The notes under the pieces: generated by a model
Database searches by the model: none
What the model saw: the letters and a program-made list of their open reading frames with translations, nothing else
What the model was told of the DNA's origin: nothing
Assembly: GCA_937900415.1 (NCBI GenBank)
Contig: CALCEY010000014.1
Location: 1-64,000, forward strand
DNA length: 64,000 bases
Direction: 5' to 3'
DNA from: an uncultured Clostridia bacterium
Lineage (GTDB): Bacteria; Bacillota; Clostridia; Peptostreptococcales; Anaerovoracaceae
Translations under genes and position numbers: made by a program
Shown here: one piece after another, positions 55,993 to 64,000 of the stretch
Position numbering within the stretch: position 1 is the first letter of the stretch
Layout: each line of letters starts with the position of its first letter

Positions 55993-56199
55993 TTAAAGAT
56001 TGAAAACATAACGGGCAGTTGATTCAACACTTATTCTTCTGTCATCAGGATCATATAGAGAATTGATGATAGTAAGCAGTTCTTCAAAGTCAGATTTGTT
56101 GTTTTCAATTGTGACTTTGGAAATTATTTTTAGATCGTCTGCTGAGATAGTGCAGCAATAATGTTTGTATTTGGAAATATCAATTCCGGCAAAGTACAT
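55993..56199 (-). pseudogene. IS110-family transposase, N-terminal fragment
   Basis: The 68-residue frame begins MYFAGIDISKYKHYCCTIS, the start of IS110-type DEDD transposases, with the first catalytic Asp in GIDISK. It continues to SVESTARYVFNL, near the ESTGxY region of intact enzymes, and stops there. Intact transposases are about 400 residues, so over 80% is gone. AGGAGG lies 15 bases upstream. The remainder of the transposase is not found nearby. Confidence 0.8.
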
Positions 56200-56487
56200 T
56201 GGCAGAGGTTTATACCTCCTGATAAATATTTTAAGAACTGTTGCCTTTTGCAGAAAATTCGGCTGTGTAATTGTGTAAACAGAAAAGTCGATGCCTTAAA
56301 CTGATTAAAGCAACAGACGAAAAGTTGTGGTCTGGGTCACATCATACCAGTTAAAGTGGTAAGACAACAGATACGGATCCGCAATGTCTTTTCAAAATAT
56401 ATCAGAGATATAAATAAATACCCGATAGAAACTGGGAGAAAGGAAAAATCCAATTACTGTCTAAGATAATTGGATTATGTGTGGAAA

Positions 56488-57984
56488 ATGAATGTTTTAA
56501 AGGATTTACAGCCCCAAAAAGTAATGCGTTATTTTGAAGAAATATCCGGAGTTCCTAGAGAGTCCGCGAAGGAAGAAAAAATCGCCTCTTATATGGAAGC
56601 CTTTGCCGCAGAGCGCGGGCTTGAATGTGTCAGAGATGATTCGAACAACATCATAATAAGAAAGCCTGCGTCAAGGGGCTACGAAGATTGTGACGGAATC
56701 ATTCTTCAGGCTCATATGGATATGGTTTGCGTAAAGGAAAAGGACGTGCTTCATGATTTTGACAACGAAGGTCTCGAACTTTATGTGGAAGACGGCCTTA
56801 TCAGAGCAAGGGGAACGACGCTTGGAGCCGATGACGGAATCGGCGTGGCTTACGGCCTTGCAGTGCTGGACAGCGATGAAATCAAGCATCCTGCGCTGGA
56901 GGTGGTATTTACGACTGCCGAAGAGACAGGCATGGTCGGAGCTATGGCTCTGGATATGAAGCAGCTCAAAGGAAAAAATATGATAAGCTTTGACGCCGGC
57001 GGTTTTACAGAGGGACGAATATACGTAGGCTGTAGCGGAAACATCAGAATGGAAGCAAGGCAGCGCATAGAGCTTGAACCTCTCGGAGAAAATCCATCGG
57101 CTGCGATGTATGAGATTTCATTAAAAGGACTAAAAGGCGGACATGCCGGAGGAGAAATTATAAAGGGCAGAGCAAACGGCTCTGTTCTTGCCGGAAGAAT
57201 GTTGAGCCGTCTTTTGGATATAAAAGACATACAGCTGGCAGGGATTCAGGGAGGAGACAAGTATAATCCAATTAAAAACGGAATACCGGATATGTTTTCC
57301 CTTCGCGTTTTTACGGCTTGTGAAAAGGAGTTAAAGGAAACGGTTTACAGCTTTTTTGAAGAAATAGAGAAGGAGTTTGAAATTGTAGAGGATGGTATGC
57401 AAATTACCGTAAATGAAGTATCGGAGGATGGTTATGCATTTTCTGCCGAATCAGCCGAAGATATTGCGGAGATTTTGTTCCTGTTGCCTAACGGGGTGTT
57501 TTCCATGAACAAACATTTCACCGATACGCCGGAATGTTCCAGCAATGTGGGAAACGTGGAATTCGATCGTGACAGCGGTATTCTTACATATAACTTTTCG
57601 GTAAGAAGTTCCAAAGAATCAGTGGCAGATTTCTTGCTTGAGAAGGCCCGGAGGATAGCAAAACTTAAAGGTCTGGATATAGCTATGGGAAATCGTCTTC
57701 CTGCATGGGATTATGAACCTGACTCAGCTCTGAAGGACTTGGTGGAGGAAGAGTATGTAAGGATATACGGTAAAGAACCGAGATTTAAGGTGGCGCCGGC
57801 AAGCAATGAGTGCAGCCTTTTTAAGGGAGGAATAAGCGGCCTTGACGTAATTTCCATGGGGCCGATTATATATGATGAGCATACTGTAAACGAATATATG
57901 GAAATAACTTCGGTCAACGAGCTTTGGAAGTTCTTAACGGATATTCTTGAAAAAACAATATCACTGCCGGCGAGAGGAAAATAA
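56488..57984 (+). CDS. pepD: Aminoacyl-histidine dipeptidase-type M20 peptidase
   Basis: A cytoplasmic metallopeptidase of 498 residues, PepD/M20C type, that splits Xaa-His and other dipeptides. The metal site is seen in LQAHMDMVC (His76, Asp78), GADDGIG (Asp115) and TAEETGMVG (Glu145, Glu146). A lid domain follows. It probably hydrolyses peptides brought in by the ABC transporter encoded upstream. I prefer ATG 56488 (MNVLKDLQPQK), although its ribosome site is weak. It is followed after 1 base by the amidohydrolase gene. The promoter was not identified. Confidence 0.92.
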   Translation: MNVLKDLQPQKVMRYFEEISGVPRESAKEEKIASYMEAFAAERGLECVRDDSNNIIIRKPASRGYEDCDGIILQAHMDMVCVKEKDVLHDFDNEGLELYVEDGLIRARGTTLGADDGIGVAYGLAVLDSDEIKHPALEVVFTTAEETGMVGAMALDMKQLKGKNMISFDAGGFTEGRIYVGCSGNIRMEARQRIELEPLGENPSAAMYEISLKGLKGGHAGGEIIKGRANGSVLAGRMLSRLLDIKDIQLAGIQGGDKYNPIKNGIPDMFSLRVFTACEKELKETVYSFFEEIEKEFEIVEDGMQITVNEVSEDGYAFSAESAEDIAEILFLLPNGVFSMNKHFTDTPECSSNVGNVEFDRDSGILTYNFSVRSSKESVADFLLEKARRIAKLKGLDIAMGNRLPAWDYEPDSALKDLVEEEYVRIYGKEPRFKVAPASNECSLFKGGISGLDVISMGPIIYDEHTVNEYMEITSVNELWKFLTDILEKTISLPARGK

Positions 57985-57985
57985 G

Positions 57986-59575
57986 ATGAGCAGGATAACT
58001 TATTATAACGGCAATTTTATTACTCTGGAAAAGGATATGCCGAGAGCGGAGTATCTTATATCGGAAGAAGGAATAATAACGGAAATGGGGCGGGGTATGC
58101 CGCCTCTCCGTTCCGCAGAAGATAAAATTGTGGATTTGAAGGGAAAGACTGTCGTTCCGGGCTTTACGGATTCCCACCTTCACATGCTTACAGGAGCGCT
58201 TACAAAACTTCAGATCGACTTGAACGGCATGAGATTTGAAAACGTCAGCAAGATGGCGGAGTATGTGAAAAATAACGCTCCGGGAGGCAATGGCTGGATA
58301 AGAGCTTTCGGGTTTTCTGAAGAAAATCTTGCAGAGCCTAAGCTTCCGACGATGAAGGAACTGGACGAAGCGATACTTGATCGCCCTGTGATAATTACAC
58401 GCGTATGCGGCCATTTATCAATAATAAACAGCGCGGCCATGAAGCTTCTTAGCCCGGAGGCAGTTGAAACTATAGAGGGCGGTGAATTTCAGAAGGATTC
58501 CCTGGGATGTTATACGGGCGTAGTAACCGAAACCGCGCAGCAATACGTTCTCGACAGTATACCGGCACCGTCAGAGGAAGAAATTTTCGTTAAACTCAGA
58601 GAGGAACAGAAATCTTTGCTGAGTAAGGGCATATGCTCAATTCATGACGCGGGAACAGACCAGCTCAGCCCGGAAGAATATAAAAAGATATATAAAAAAT
58701 TCAACGACAACGGTGATTTAAAGCTGAGGACATATTTGATGCTCAGACCTGATGACGGCGGTGATTTTGCGGAATTTGCAGAGGACGTTAAACAACTGAA
58801 AAAAGAATATCCGCCTGAAAAAAGCAGACTCTTCTTCGGGGCGGTAAAACTGTTTGCTGATGGAAGTCTGGGAGGAAAGACGGCTGCCGTAAGGAAGGGA
58901 TATGAGGGAGAGGCGGATAATAAAGGGCTTCTCCTCGATGACAGGCTAAGGAGATATTTGCCTGAAATAAATAAGGCAGGACTGAAAATAGCCGTTCATG
59001 CTATCGGAGACAGAGCCGTTGAATATTGTCTCAATTTGATAGAAGAAGGTCGGGAGAACGAAGCCGCTCATGTAAAGCATAGAATAGAACATGCTGAGCT
59101 TCTTGGAGAGGACCTGATAAAAAGGATAAAGGAAAACGACGTTTTTATTGCTGCACAGCCGGGATTTATTCCGGAGTTCGGAGCCACGTACAGAAAAGTA
59201 ATAGGTGAGGAGGCTGAAAAAATTCAGCCCCTTAAGACGATGCTTAAAGAAGGAATAGAGTTAGGCTTCGGAACGGATTATCCTGTAATTGATGCGAATC
59301 CGTTGATGGGCATTGCCGCAGCAGTAGAGAGAAATGTAAAAAACGGAGAAAAGCCTTTATGCAAAAGGGAGGCGCTTGAAGCAGAGGAGGCACTCAAAGC
59401 CTATACCATGGGCTCTGCGGCAGGTTCAGACACAGAGCATTTGCAGGGAAGCCTCAAGGTCGGAAAGTTTGCTGATTTTGCAGTGCTTGAAAAGGAAATA
59501 TACCCCGCATCTGAAGTGTTGGCGACTGTAATAGGCGGAGAGCTCTTGTACTTGCAGAAAGGGGATTTAAAATGA
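57986..59575 (+). CDS. YtcJ-type amidohydrolase, intact metal site
   Basis: A 529-residue metal-dependent hydrolase of the YtcJ group in the amidohydrolase superfamily. Ligands are in place: His64 and His66 in VVPGFTDSHLHM, KLFADGSLGGKTA, AVHAIGDRAVE, RIEHAELL and GTDYPVIDA. The C-terminus reads VGKFADFAVLEKEIY. The substrate is unknown, probably an amide, imide or ring. The ATG at 57986 follows the pepD stop by 1 base with GAGAGG upstream, and its stop overlaps the carboxy-neighbour start as ATGA. The degenerate homologue at 26945 makes a useful comparison. Confidence 0.87.
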   Translation: MSRITYYNGNFITLEKDMPRAEYLISEEGIITEMGRGMPPLRSAEDKIVDLKGKTVVPGFTDSHLHMLTGALTKLQIDLNGMRFENVSKMAEYVKNNAPGGNGWIRAFGFSEENLAEPKLPTMKELDEAILDRPVIITRVCGHLSIINSAAMKLLSPEAVETIEGGEFQKDSLGCYTGVVTETAQQYVLDSIPAPSEEEIFVKLREEQKSLLSKGICSIHDAGTDQLSPEEYKKIYKKFNDNGDLKLRTYLMLRPDDGGDFAEFAEDVKQLKKEYPPEKSRLFFGAVKLFADGSLGGKTAAVRKGYEGEADNKGLLLDDRLRRYLPEINKAGLKIAVHAIGDRAVEYCLNLIEEGRENEAAHVKHRIEHAELLGEDLIKRIKENDVFIAAQPGFIPEFGATYRKVIGEEAEKIQPLKTMLKEGIELGFGTDYPVIDANPLMGIAAAVERNVKNGEKPLCKREALEAEEALKAYTMGSAAGSDTEHLQGSLKVGKFADFAVLEKEIYPASEVLATVIGGELLYLQKGDLK

Positions 59576-60780
59576 AAATCAATGTGGAAAGACTGATGCA
59601 GACTATTCACCGTGTAGGCGAGGTAGGAAAAACGGAAAGCGGGATAAACAGAACTGCATTTAGCCGAGCTTATAAAATCGGAGCAGAAATACTTAAGAGA
59701 GAAATGGAAGAGGCCGGACTTGAGGTAAGGGTGGATACTGTAGGAAATATGTTCGGCAGGAAAAGGTGCGGTTCAGATAAGGGAGAAGGAGACGTTATAA
59801 TGATGGGCTCTCACCTTGACACGGTAGTCAACGGAGGCCTTTATGACGGCAATCTCGGAATAGCTGCCGCGTTGGAATGTGTCAGAACAATTAACGACAG
59901 CGGCATACCTATTAAGCAGGATATAGAAATCGCCGCTTTCAATGCAGAAGAGGGAGGTCCTTTAGGCGGGACGTTCGGGAGCAGGACAGCCATGGGCAAT
60001 CAGAGTATAAATTCTCCCGGAATTGAAGAGAAGCTTGAACAGATCGGACTGCGTAAAGAGGATATACTTTTGGCGAAAATAGATTATCCGATAGGAAAAT
60101 ATGTCGAGCTTCATATTGAACAGGGAGATAAGCTTTACAAAAGCGGCGACAAGATTGGAATTGTAAAGGGAATCGTCGGAATAACAAGATTTCGGGTTAC
60201 GGTTTTCGGTCAAGCCAATCACGCTGGAACTACGGGTATGAAAGGCAGAAAAGATTCTCTGGTGAAAGCGTGCAGCCTTATATCCTTTATAAATTCCTAC
60301 GCTGAAAGCCAAGACGAGCCTTTTGTGGCTACAGTAGGTAAAATAGAAAACGAACCTAATTCTGTCAATGTTATACCGGGAAAAACGACCTTTATAGTCG
60401 AAATAAGGGATATGGACAGAAAACGGATTGAAAGGTTCATATCGGAACTCAGGCGGCAGGCGGATGCTCTTGAAGGATGTAAAACGGACATATCACTCTA
60501 CAGCGATAAGGAATCGGTTATTCTTGACAGAGCTATGACAGTTTCAATAGAAAAGGTCTGTATGGAAAAGAGCCTGAGCTTTAGAAAAATGTACAGCGGA
60601 GCGGGACATGACGCTATGGAGCTGGCTAAGAAAGTACCTTCGGCTCTTATTTTTGTTCCGAGCAAAGACGGTATAAGTCATAATCCTGAAGAATTTACAG
60701 CCGAAGAAGATATAGCTGTGGGAGCGCAGCTGCTGTTTGACTACATATTTTCACTCGTGGCAGAGGATTATTGCCGATAG
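59572..60780 (+). CDS. M20 N-carbamoyl-L-amino-acid hydrolase / allantoate amidohydrolase family
   Basis: This 402-residue enzyme belongs to the HyuC/AllC/AtcC group, which removes a carbamoyl group or splits allantoate. The dimetal site is seen in GSHLDTVVNGGLYDG (His81, Asp92) and FNAEEGG (Glu126, Glu127). LHIEQG and the C-terminal SGAGHDAMEL, with the last His, are also present. In Pseudomonas thiazoline catabolism a member of this group hydrolyses N-carbamoyl-L-cysteine. The start overlaps the upstream stop by 4 bases (ATGA). With the ATC-hydrolase-family gene at 49516 a thiazoline route is possible. Allantoate or N-carbamoyl-beta-amino acids are alternatives. Confidence 0.87.
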   Translation: MKINVERLMQTIHRVGEVGKTESGINRTAFSRAYKIGAEILKREMEEAGLEVRVDTVGNMFGRKRCGSDKGEGDVIMMGSHLDTVVNGGLYDGNLGIAAALECVRTINDSGIPIKQDIEIAAFNAEEGGPLGGTFGSRTAMGNQSINSPGIEEKLEQIGLRKEDILLAKIDYPIGKYVELHIEQGDKLYKSGDKIGIVKGIVGITRFRVTVFGQANHAGTTGMKGRKDSLVKACSLISFINSYAESQDEPFVATVGKIENEPNSVNVIPGKTTFIVEIRDMDRKRIERFISELRRQADALEGCKTDISLYSDKESVILDRAMTVSIEKVCMEKSLSFRKMYSGAGHDAMELAKKVPSALIFVPSKDGISHNPEEFTAEEDIAVGAQLLFDYIFSLVAEDYCR

Positions 60781-60845
60781 AAAGGCAGTATAAAGGTGTA
60801 AGGCCGTTGGTAGACTCAAGAGCTGTTGCTCTTGAAAGGAGAGAA

Positions 60846-62636
60846 ATGAATTACTTTAATACTAAATATCTCATGAACTTCGCGCAACAAACGGCAGATG
60901 CGATAAGCTCGGTTTTGAACATGCAAGTGACTGTAGTGGACAGCGACGTAAGAAGAGTAGCCGGTACAGGCTGTTTTTCATTGACCTTGGATAAAATTCT
61001 GTCTCCTAATTACGTCTTTTACGAAGTGATTAGAACAGGAGAGAGATGCTTTATTGAAAATCCGGGAGAAACTCCCATCTGCCGTGCCTGCGAGGAAAGG
61101 GAATCCTGCAAGGAAAAAGCTACTCTTCTGATTCCTGTAAAGATGGACATGCAGGTTATAGGAGCCATAGGCATTTCCGCAATGAATGAGGAGGATAAAA
61201 AGCGGCTGACAGAGCACATGGCCGAATTTACGGTATTTATGGAAAAGATGGCTGATATGTTGTCCTCCAAGGTGAAGAGCGAGCTTTATATAACCCAGCT
61301 TTCTCTTTATGCAAAACGTTTTGAAACCATTATAAACGCATTTCAGGATGGCATCATTTCAGTAGATGCAAAGGGAAGGTTGATAAACTATAACAGGCAG
61401 GTGGAAATAATCCTTAAGGAGGATTTGAGTAAATATATCGGTATAGACATACGAGATGTGATAAAGTGCTCTGTCTTCAGCAGAGCGCTGGAGGTGCCTA
61501 TAAACATAGAACATCAGAGAATTTCTGTTTTTATCGGTGGCAAAAGCTTATCGCTTATAGGAGATGTAAGAACGATATTGGTGGATAATCATATAGAAGG
61601 CTTCGTCGCTTTTTTGGCGGAGACTGCCAACTCAAAGAAAAAGCTGGAATCTGTATTCTTATCCAACGCCAGATACGGATTCGGAGATATCATCGGAGAA
61701 AGCCCGGCTATTAAAAAGTGCATTGAGCTTGCCAAGAAAATAGCTTTGTCAAATTCCTCGGTTCTTATATTAGGTGAAAGCGGCACCGGCAAAGAATTGT
61801 TTGCGCGAGCAATTCACAACGAGAGCAAAAGATCGAGAAATAATTTTATAGCTATCAATTGCGGGGCTATTCCGGACACCCTGCTTGAAAGCGAGCTTTT
61901 TGGATACGAGGGAGGCTCGTTTACCGGAGCAAAGAAAGAAGGCAATCCTGGTAAATTTGAAATGGCCAACGGAGGAACTATATTTCTTGACGAAATAGGA
62001 GACATGCCTTTGAACTTGCAGGCTAAATTGCTAAGAGTGCTTCAGGACAGAGAAGTCGTAAGGATAGGAGATTCTCGCCCCATACAGATAGATGTGAGAA
62101 TTATAGCGGCTACCAATAAGGATTTGGAAGAGCTCATAAGGCAAGGCCTTTTCAGACATGATTTGTATTATCGGATAAATGTAATTCCTATCAGGATACC
62201 GCCTTTCCGCGAGCGTAAGGAAGACGTAAAAGTTTTATCTGAATATCTGCTCAAAAAACATTCTGCTCTGCTGGGAAAAACGATAGAAGGCATAGAGCCT
62301 GACGTAATGATGATACTTAAAAAGTACAACTGGCCGGGAAACGTGAGAGAGCTGGAAAATGTAATAGAATACGCAGCCAATATGGAGACGGGCAAGAGCC
62401 TGACGGAAGAAAGTCTGCCGCAGTATATTAAGGGAGAAGATGACAGCGAGTATAAAGAGCCGGAGATTTACGAAATGTCCCTTAAAGACTCCTCCAGCGT
62501 CAGTGAACGGAATAAGATTATAAGTGCGCTAAGATTGTTTGACGATAATACGAAGGGTAAAAAGGAATGTGCAAAATATTTGAAGATTTCCCTGAGCACT
62601 TTGTATAGAAAGCTTAAAGAATATGATATAAAGTGA
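60846..62636 (+). CDS. Sigma-54-dependent transcriptional activator
   Basis: A 596-residue enhancer-binding protein. An N-terminal sensory domain (about 1-140, GAF-like) has three close cysteines (Cys79, Cys82, Cys88 in CRACEERESC), which could bind a metal or sense redox. A PAS-like domain follows (about 155-260). The AAA+ domain has GESGTGKE (310-317), GSFTGA (357-362, the sigma-54 contact loop) and GTIFLDEIGD (377-386). The C-terminus is a Fis-type helix-turn-helix (KKECAKYLKISLSTLYRKLKEYD). ATG 60846 has AAAGGAGAG just upstream. It is the obvious candidate to drive the three sigma-54 promoters at 41993, 49381 and 62814. Confidence 0.93.
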   Translation: MNYFNTKYLMNFAQQTADAISSVLNMQVTVVDSDVRRVAGTGCFSLTLDKILSPNYVFYEVIRTGERCFIENPGETPICRACEERESCKEKATLLIPVKMDMQVIGAIGISAMNEEDKKRLTEHMAEFTVFMEKMADMLSSKVKSELYITQLSLYAKRFETIINAFQDGIISVDAKGRLINYNRQVEIILKEDLSKYIGIDIRDVIKCSVFSRALEVPINIEHQRISVFIGGKSLSLIGDVRTILVDNHIEGFVAFLAETANSKKKLESVFLSNARYGFGDIIGESPAIKKCIELAKKIALSNSSVLILGESGTGKELFARAIHNESKRSRNNFIAINCGAIPDTLLESELFGYEGGSFTGAKKEGNPGKFEMANGGTIFLDEIGDMPLNLQAKLLRVLQDREVVRIGDSRPIQIDVRIIAATNKDLEELIRQGLFRHDLYYRINVIPIRIPPFRERKEDVKVLSEYLLKKHSALLGKTIEGIEPDVMMILKKYNWPGNVRELENVIEYAANMETGKSLTEESLPQYIKGEDDSEYKEPEIYEMSLKDSSSVSERNKIISALRLFDDNTKGKKECAKYLKISLSTLYRKLKEYDIK

Positions 62637-62764
62637 GTCTATTAGTGTATGTGAAAAAGCTTTGATAAATATTATCAAAAGTAATAATAAAAACCCACTT
62701 TCTCAAAAAGTTTGCATAACAAAAAATTTAAGGAAAGATAAAAAAGATATCAGCGTAGAATGTA

Positions 62765-62832
62765 AGCGTTGAAAAATAACGCTTTTGGAATTGAAAAGCA
62801 AAGAATTGAAAAGTTGGCATGAAAAATGCTTA
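62765..62832 (+). promoter_or_regulatory. Sigma-54 promoter with palindromic upstream element, AGXT copy B
   Basis: TTGGCATGAAAAATGCTTA (62814-62832) is identical over 19 bases to the promoter at 41993. GG (62816-62817) and GC (62828-62829) are 10 apart. AGCGTTGAAAAATAACGCT (62765-62783) is a perfect 6-bp-arm inverted repeat. Its GTTGAAAAA starts 48 bases before the GG, the same distance as at operon 1. Confidence 0.87.
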
Positions 62833-62891
62833 CTATGACTGTAAAGTGAAAAATTTTTGTTTGCCATAAAAGGCGTATTAGAAATTTAGTA

Positions 62892-64000
62892 AAGGAGGAG
62901 AAGAATGATAAACAGAAAACTCGTCATGATACCGGGACCTTCACCTACCGTAAGAAGCATTCAAGACCAGATGGGAAGAGACACCTGCGCTTTCGGAGAC
63001 CCTGAATTCGTAAAGGACTACAAGGGGCTCACAGAGGATCTTAAGGAGCTGATGGACTGTAGGGGCCAGGCCTTCGTAATAGCAGGAACAGGAAGTCTTG
63101 CCATGGAGATGGCAATCGCCAACAATACAAAAGAAGGAGACAACGTCCTCGTTATCTCCCACGGCTTTTTCGGAGACAGATTCCTTGACGTTACAAAAAG
63201 AAAGAAGCTTAACGTAGACGTCATACAAAGTGAATGGGGCAAGATAGTACCTGTAGAAGAAATTGAAAAGAAGCTGTCTGAGAAACACTACGCAGCAATG
63301 ACCGTATCCCATGTCGATACGGCAACGGGAGTGCTTGCGCCGATAGAAGAAATCGGAAAGCTGATGTATGAAAAATATCCTGATACCATCTACATAGTAG
63401 ACGGAGTAGCGGCCACTGCGGGAGCGAGGTCATACGTAGATAAGATGCACATAGACGTTCTGCTTACGGCTTCCCAGAAAGCGTTTGGAGTAGCGCCTGG
63501 ACTTGCACTGGTATTTGCGGGAGAAAAATCGCTGACAAGAAGAAAAAGCCTTGGAGAGACGATACCGGAATACTACGTAGACTATGAGAAGTGGATACCG
63601 ATAATGGACGACCCGTCGAAATACTTTGCAACGCCGGCAGTCAATATGATATGGGCGATGAAAGAAGCTGTAAGCATAATTAAGAAAGAAGGGCTTGAGA
63701 ACAGATTTGTGCGTCATGAAAAGCAGGCGGCGGCAATGAGACATGCTTTGAAGAGCCTGGGCTTTGGTATTTTAGCAGAGGAAGGACATGAAGCGCCTAC
63801 GCTGTCCAATGTGCTTTACATGGAGGGAGTAGATGACGCGGAATTCAGAAGAACCGTACAGGAGGAAGGAATCATAGTGGCGGGAGGCCTTGCAGCATAT
63901 GCGGGAAAGATGTTCAGGATAGGTCATATGGGCAACGCCGATATGCATGACCTTGTATCGTCGCTGGCGGCGATAGAGAGAACGCTTTATCGCCTCGGAA
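62892..64000. repeat. Long direct repeat, copy B (cut by window end)
   Basis: Matches 47815-48923 without a difference that I can see. The right boundary is outside the window. Confidence 0.9.
62905..64000 (+). CDS. AGXT-like class V aminotransferase, copy B, truncated by window end
   Basis: The first 365 codons of a second copy of the gene at 47828, with the same ribosome site and apparently the same nucleotide sequence. All features of copy A are present, including the PLP lysine Lys192. The last 18 residues lie beyond the window. Unlike copy A, which is the sixth gene of an operon, this copy sits directly behind a sigma-54 promoter with a strong upstream element. It can thus be expressed alone under the local activator. 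Confidence 0.9.
   Translation, partial: MINRKLVMIPGPSPTVRSIQDQMGRDTCAFGDPEFVKDYKGLTEDLKELMDCRGQAFVIAGTGSLAMEMAIANNTKEGDNVLVISHGFFGDRFLDVTKRKKLNVDVIQSEWGKIVPVEEIEKKLSEKHYAAMTVSHVDTATGVLAPIEEIGKLMYEKYPDTIYIVDGVAATAGARSYVDKMHIDVLLTASQKAFGVAPGLALVFAGEKSLTRRKSLGETIPEYYVDYEKWIPIMDDPSKYFATPAVNMIWAMKEAVSIIKKEGLENRFVRHEKQAAAMRHALKSLGFGILAEEGHEAPTLSNVLYMEGVDDAEFRRTVQEEGIIVAGGLAAYAGKMFRIGHMGNADMHDLVSSLAAIERTLYRLG

Larger units (their letters stand above)
55625..56487. other. 863-bp region with hairpin, repeat and IS110 remnant
   Basis: The stretch begins with a stem AATAATGATCAT (55655-55666) and ATGGTCATTATT (55680-55691) with no T-run. It then holds the 29-bp tandem repeat and the IS110 fragment listed separately. 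The 280 bases beyond the fragment are non-coding and could be the upstream end of the same element. Codon-like order is poor throughout, consistent with decayed mobile DNA. Confidence 0.6.

Noticed and set aside
47815..64000. Simple tandem duplication of the whole 15-kb unit
   Set aside because: Sequence left of copy A is the homoserine-dehydrogenase-like gene, and left of copy B is the sigma-54 promoter. Only the gene itself is shown to be shared. Sequence beyond 64000 would be needed to revive the idea.

Overview
The window looks like the chromosome of an anaerobic, amino-acid-fermenting Clostridia bacterium (Bacillota), plausibly of the Anaerovoracaceae/Family XIII type. The placement rests on gene content and style: strong AGGAGG ribosome sites, frequent TTG starts, a complete histidine-to-glutamate pathway, many PLP enzymes, peptidases, two NSS transporters, sortase B, a FeoA-FeoB fusion and sigma-54-type control of catabolism. 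It is inferred, not proven. No rRNA, tRNA or CRISPR array was seen.

Layout. 1-4965: the end of a visibly AT-rich type I restriction locus. The first bases are a (GACA)13 tract running in frame into hsdS; then come a PrrC-type anticodon nuclease and hsdR, linked by a TAATG overlap. 5185-6402: pepT. 6797-11094 (minus strand): a five-gene run of MalY-like PLP enzyme, DhaL, DhaK, LsrF-like aldolase/thiolase and a VOC protein. 11976-18706: CrcB/FluC, an NSS transporter, an aminotransferase, an EamA transporter and FeoAB. 19033-26328: hutH-hutU-hutI-fchA-ftcD followed by sortase B. 26446-34341: a DUF4430 lipoprotein, an amidohydrolase homologue without metal ligands, a DUF2284 protein, a MATE transporter, alanine racemase, a second NSS transporter and a phosphoribosyltransferase pair. 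34439-35967: bioY-birA. 36138-36780: an unusual non-coding stretch with 84-bp tandem repeats and a long-range stem. 36873-41646: CNNM/CorC protein, SecA and a YczE-like membrane protein.

42067-64000 is one large catabolic region. The first operon encodes an N-acyl-D-amino-acid deacylase, threonine ammonia-lyase, an aspartate-type aminotransferase, a DapA/HOGA-type aldolase, a homoserine-dehydrogenase-like protein and an AGXT-like aminotransferase. The second encodes an ATC-hydrolase-family protein and a five-gene peptide ABC transporter. After an IS110 remnant come a PepD dipeptidase, a YtcJ-type amidohydrolase, an M20 carbamoylase and a sigma-54 activator. Three -24/-12 promoters share a TGAAAAA-type element 46-48 bp upstream of the -24 GG. 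This fits one regulon controlled by the locally encoded activator.

The AGXT-like gene occurs twice, 15,077 bp apart. Sequence over at least 1,109 bp appears identical as read by eye, and the second copy is cut by the window end. It sits directly behind its own sigma-54 promoter.

Most notable: (1) a type I restriction locus carrying both a slipped-strand switch in hsdS and a PrrC-like anticodon nuclease whose Arg-Glu-His triad has exactly the spacing known for E. coli PrrC; (2) the sigma-54 regulon with an apparently perfect gene duplication as long direct repeats; (3) a possible thiazoline-carboxylate to N-carbamoylcysteine to cysteine route; (4) an LsrF-DhaKL operon with no AI-2 genes nearby.
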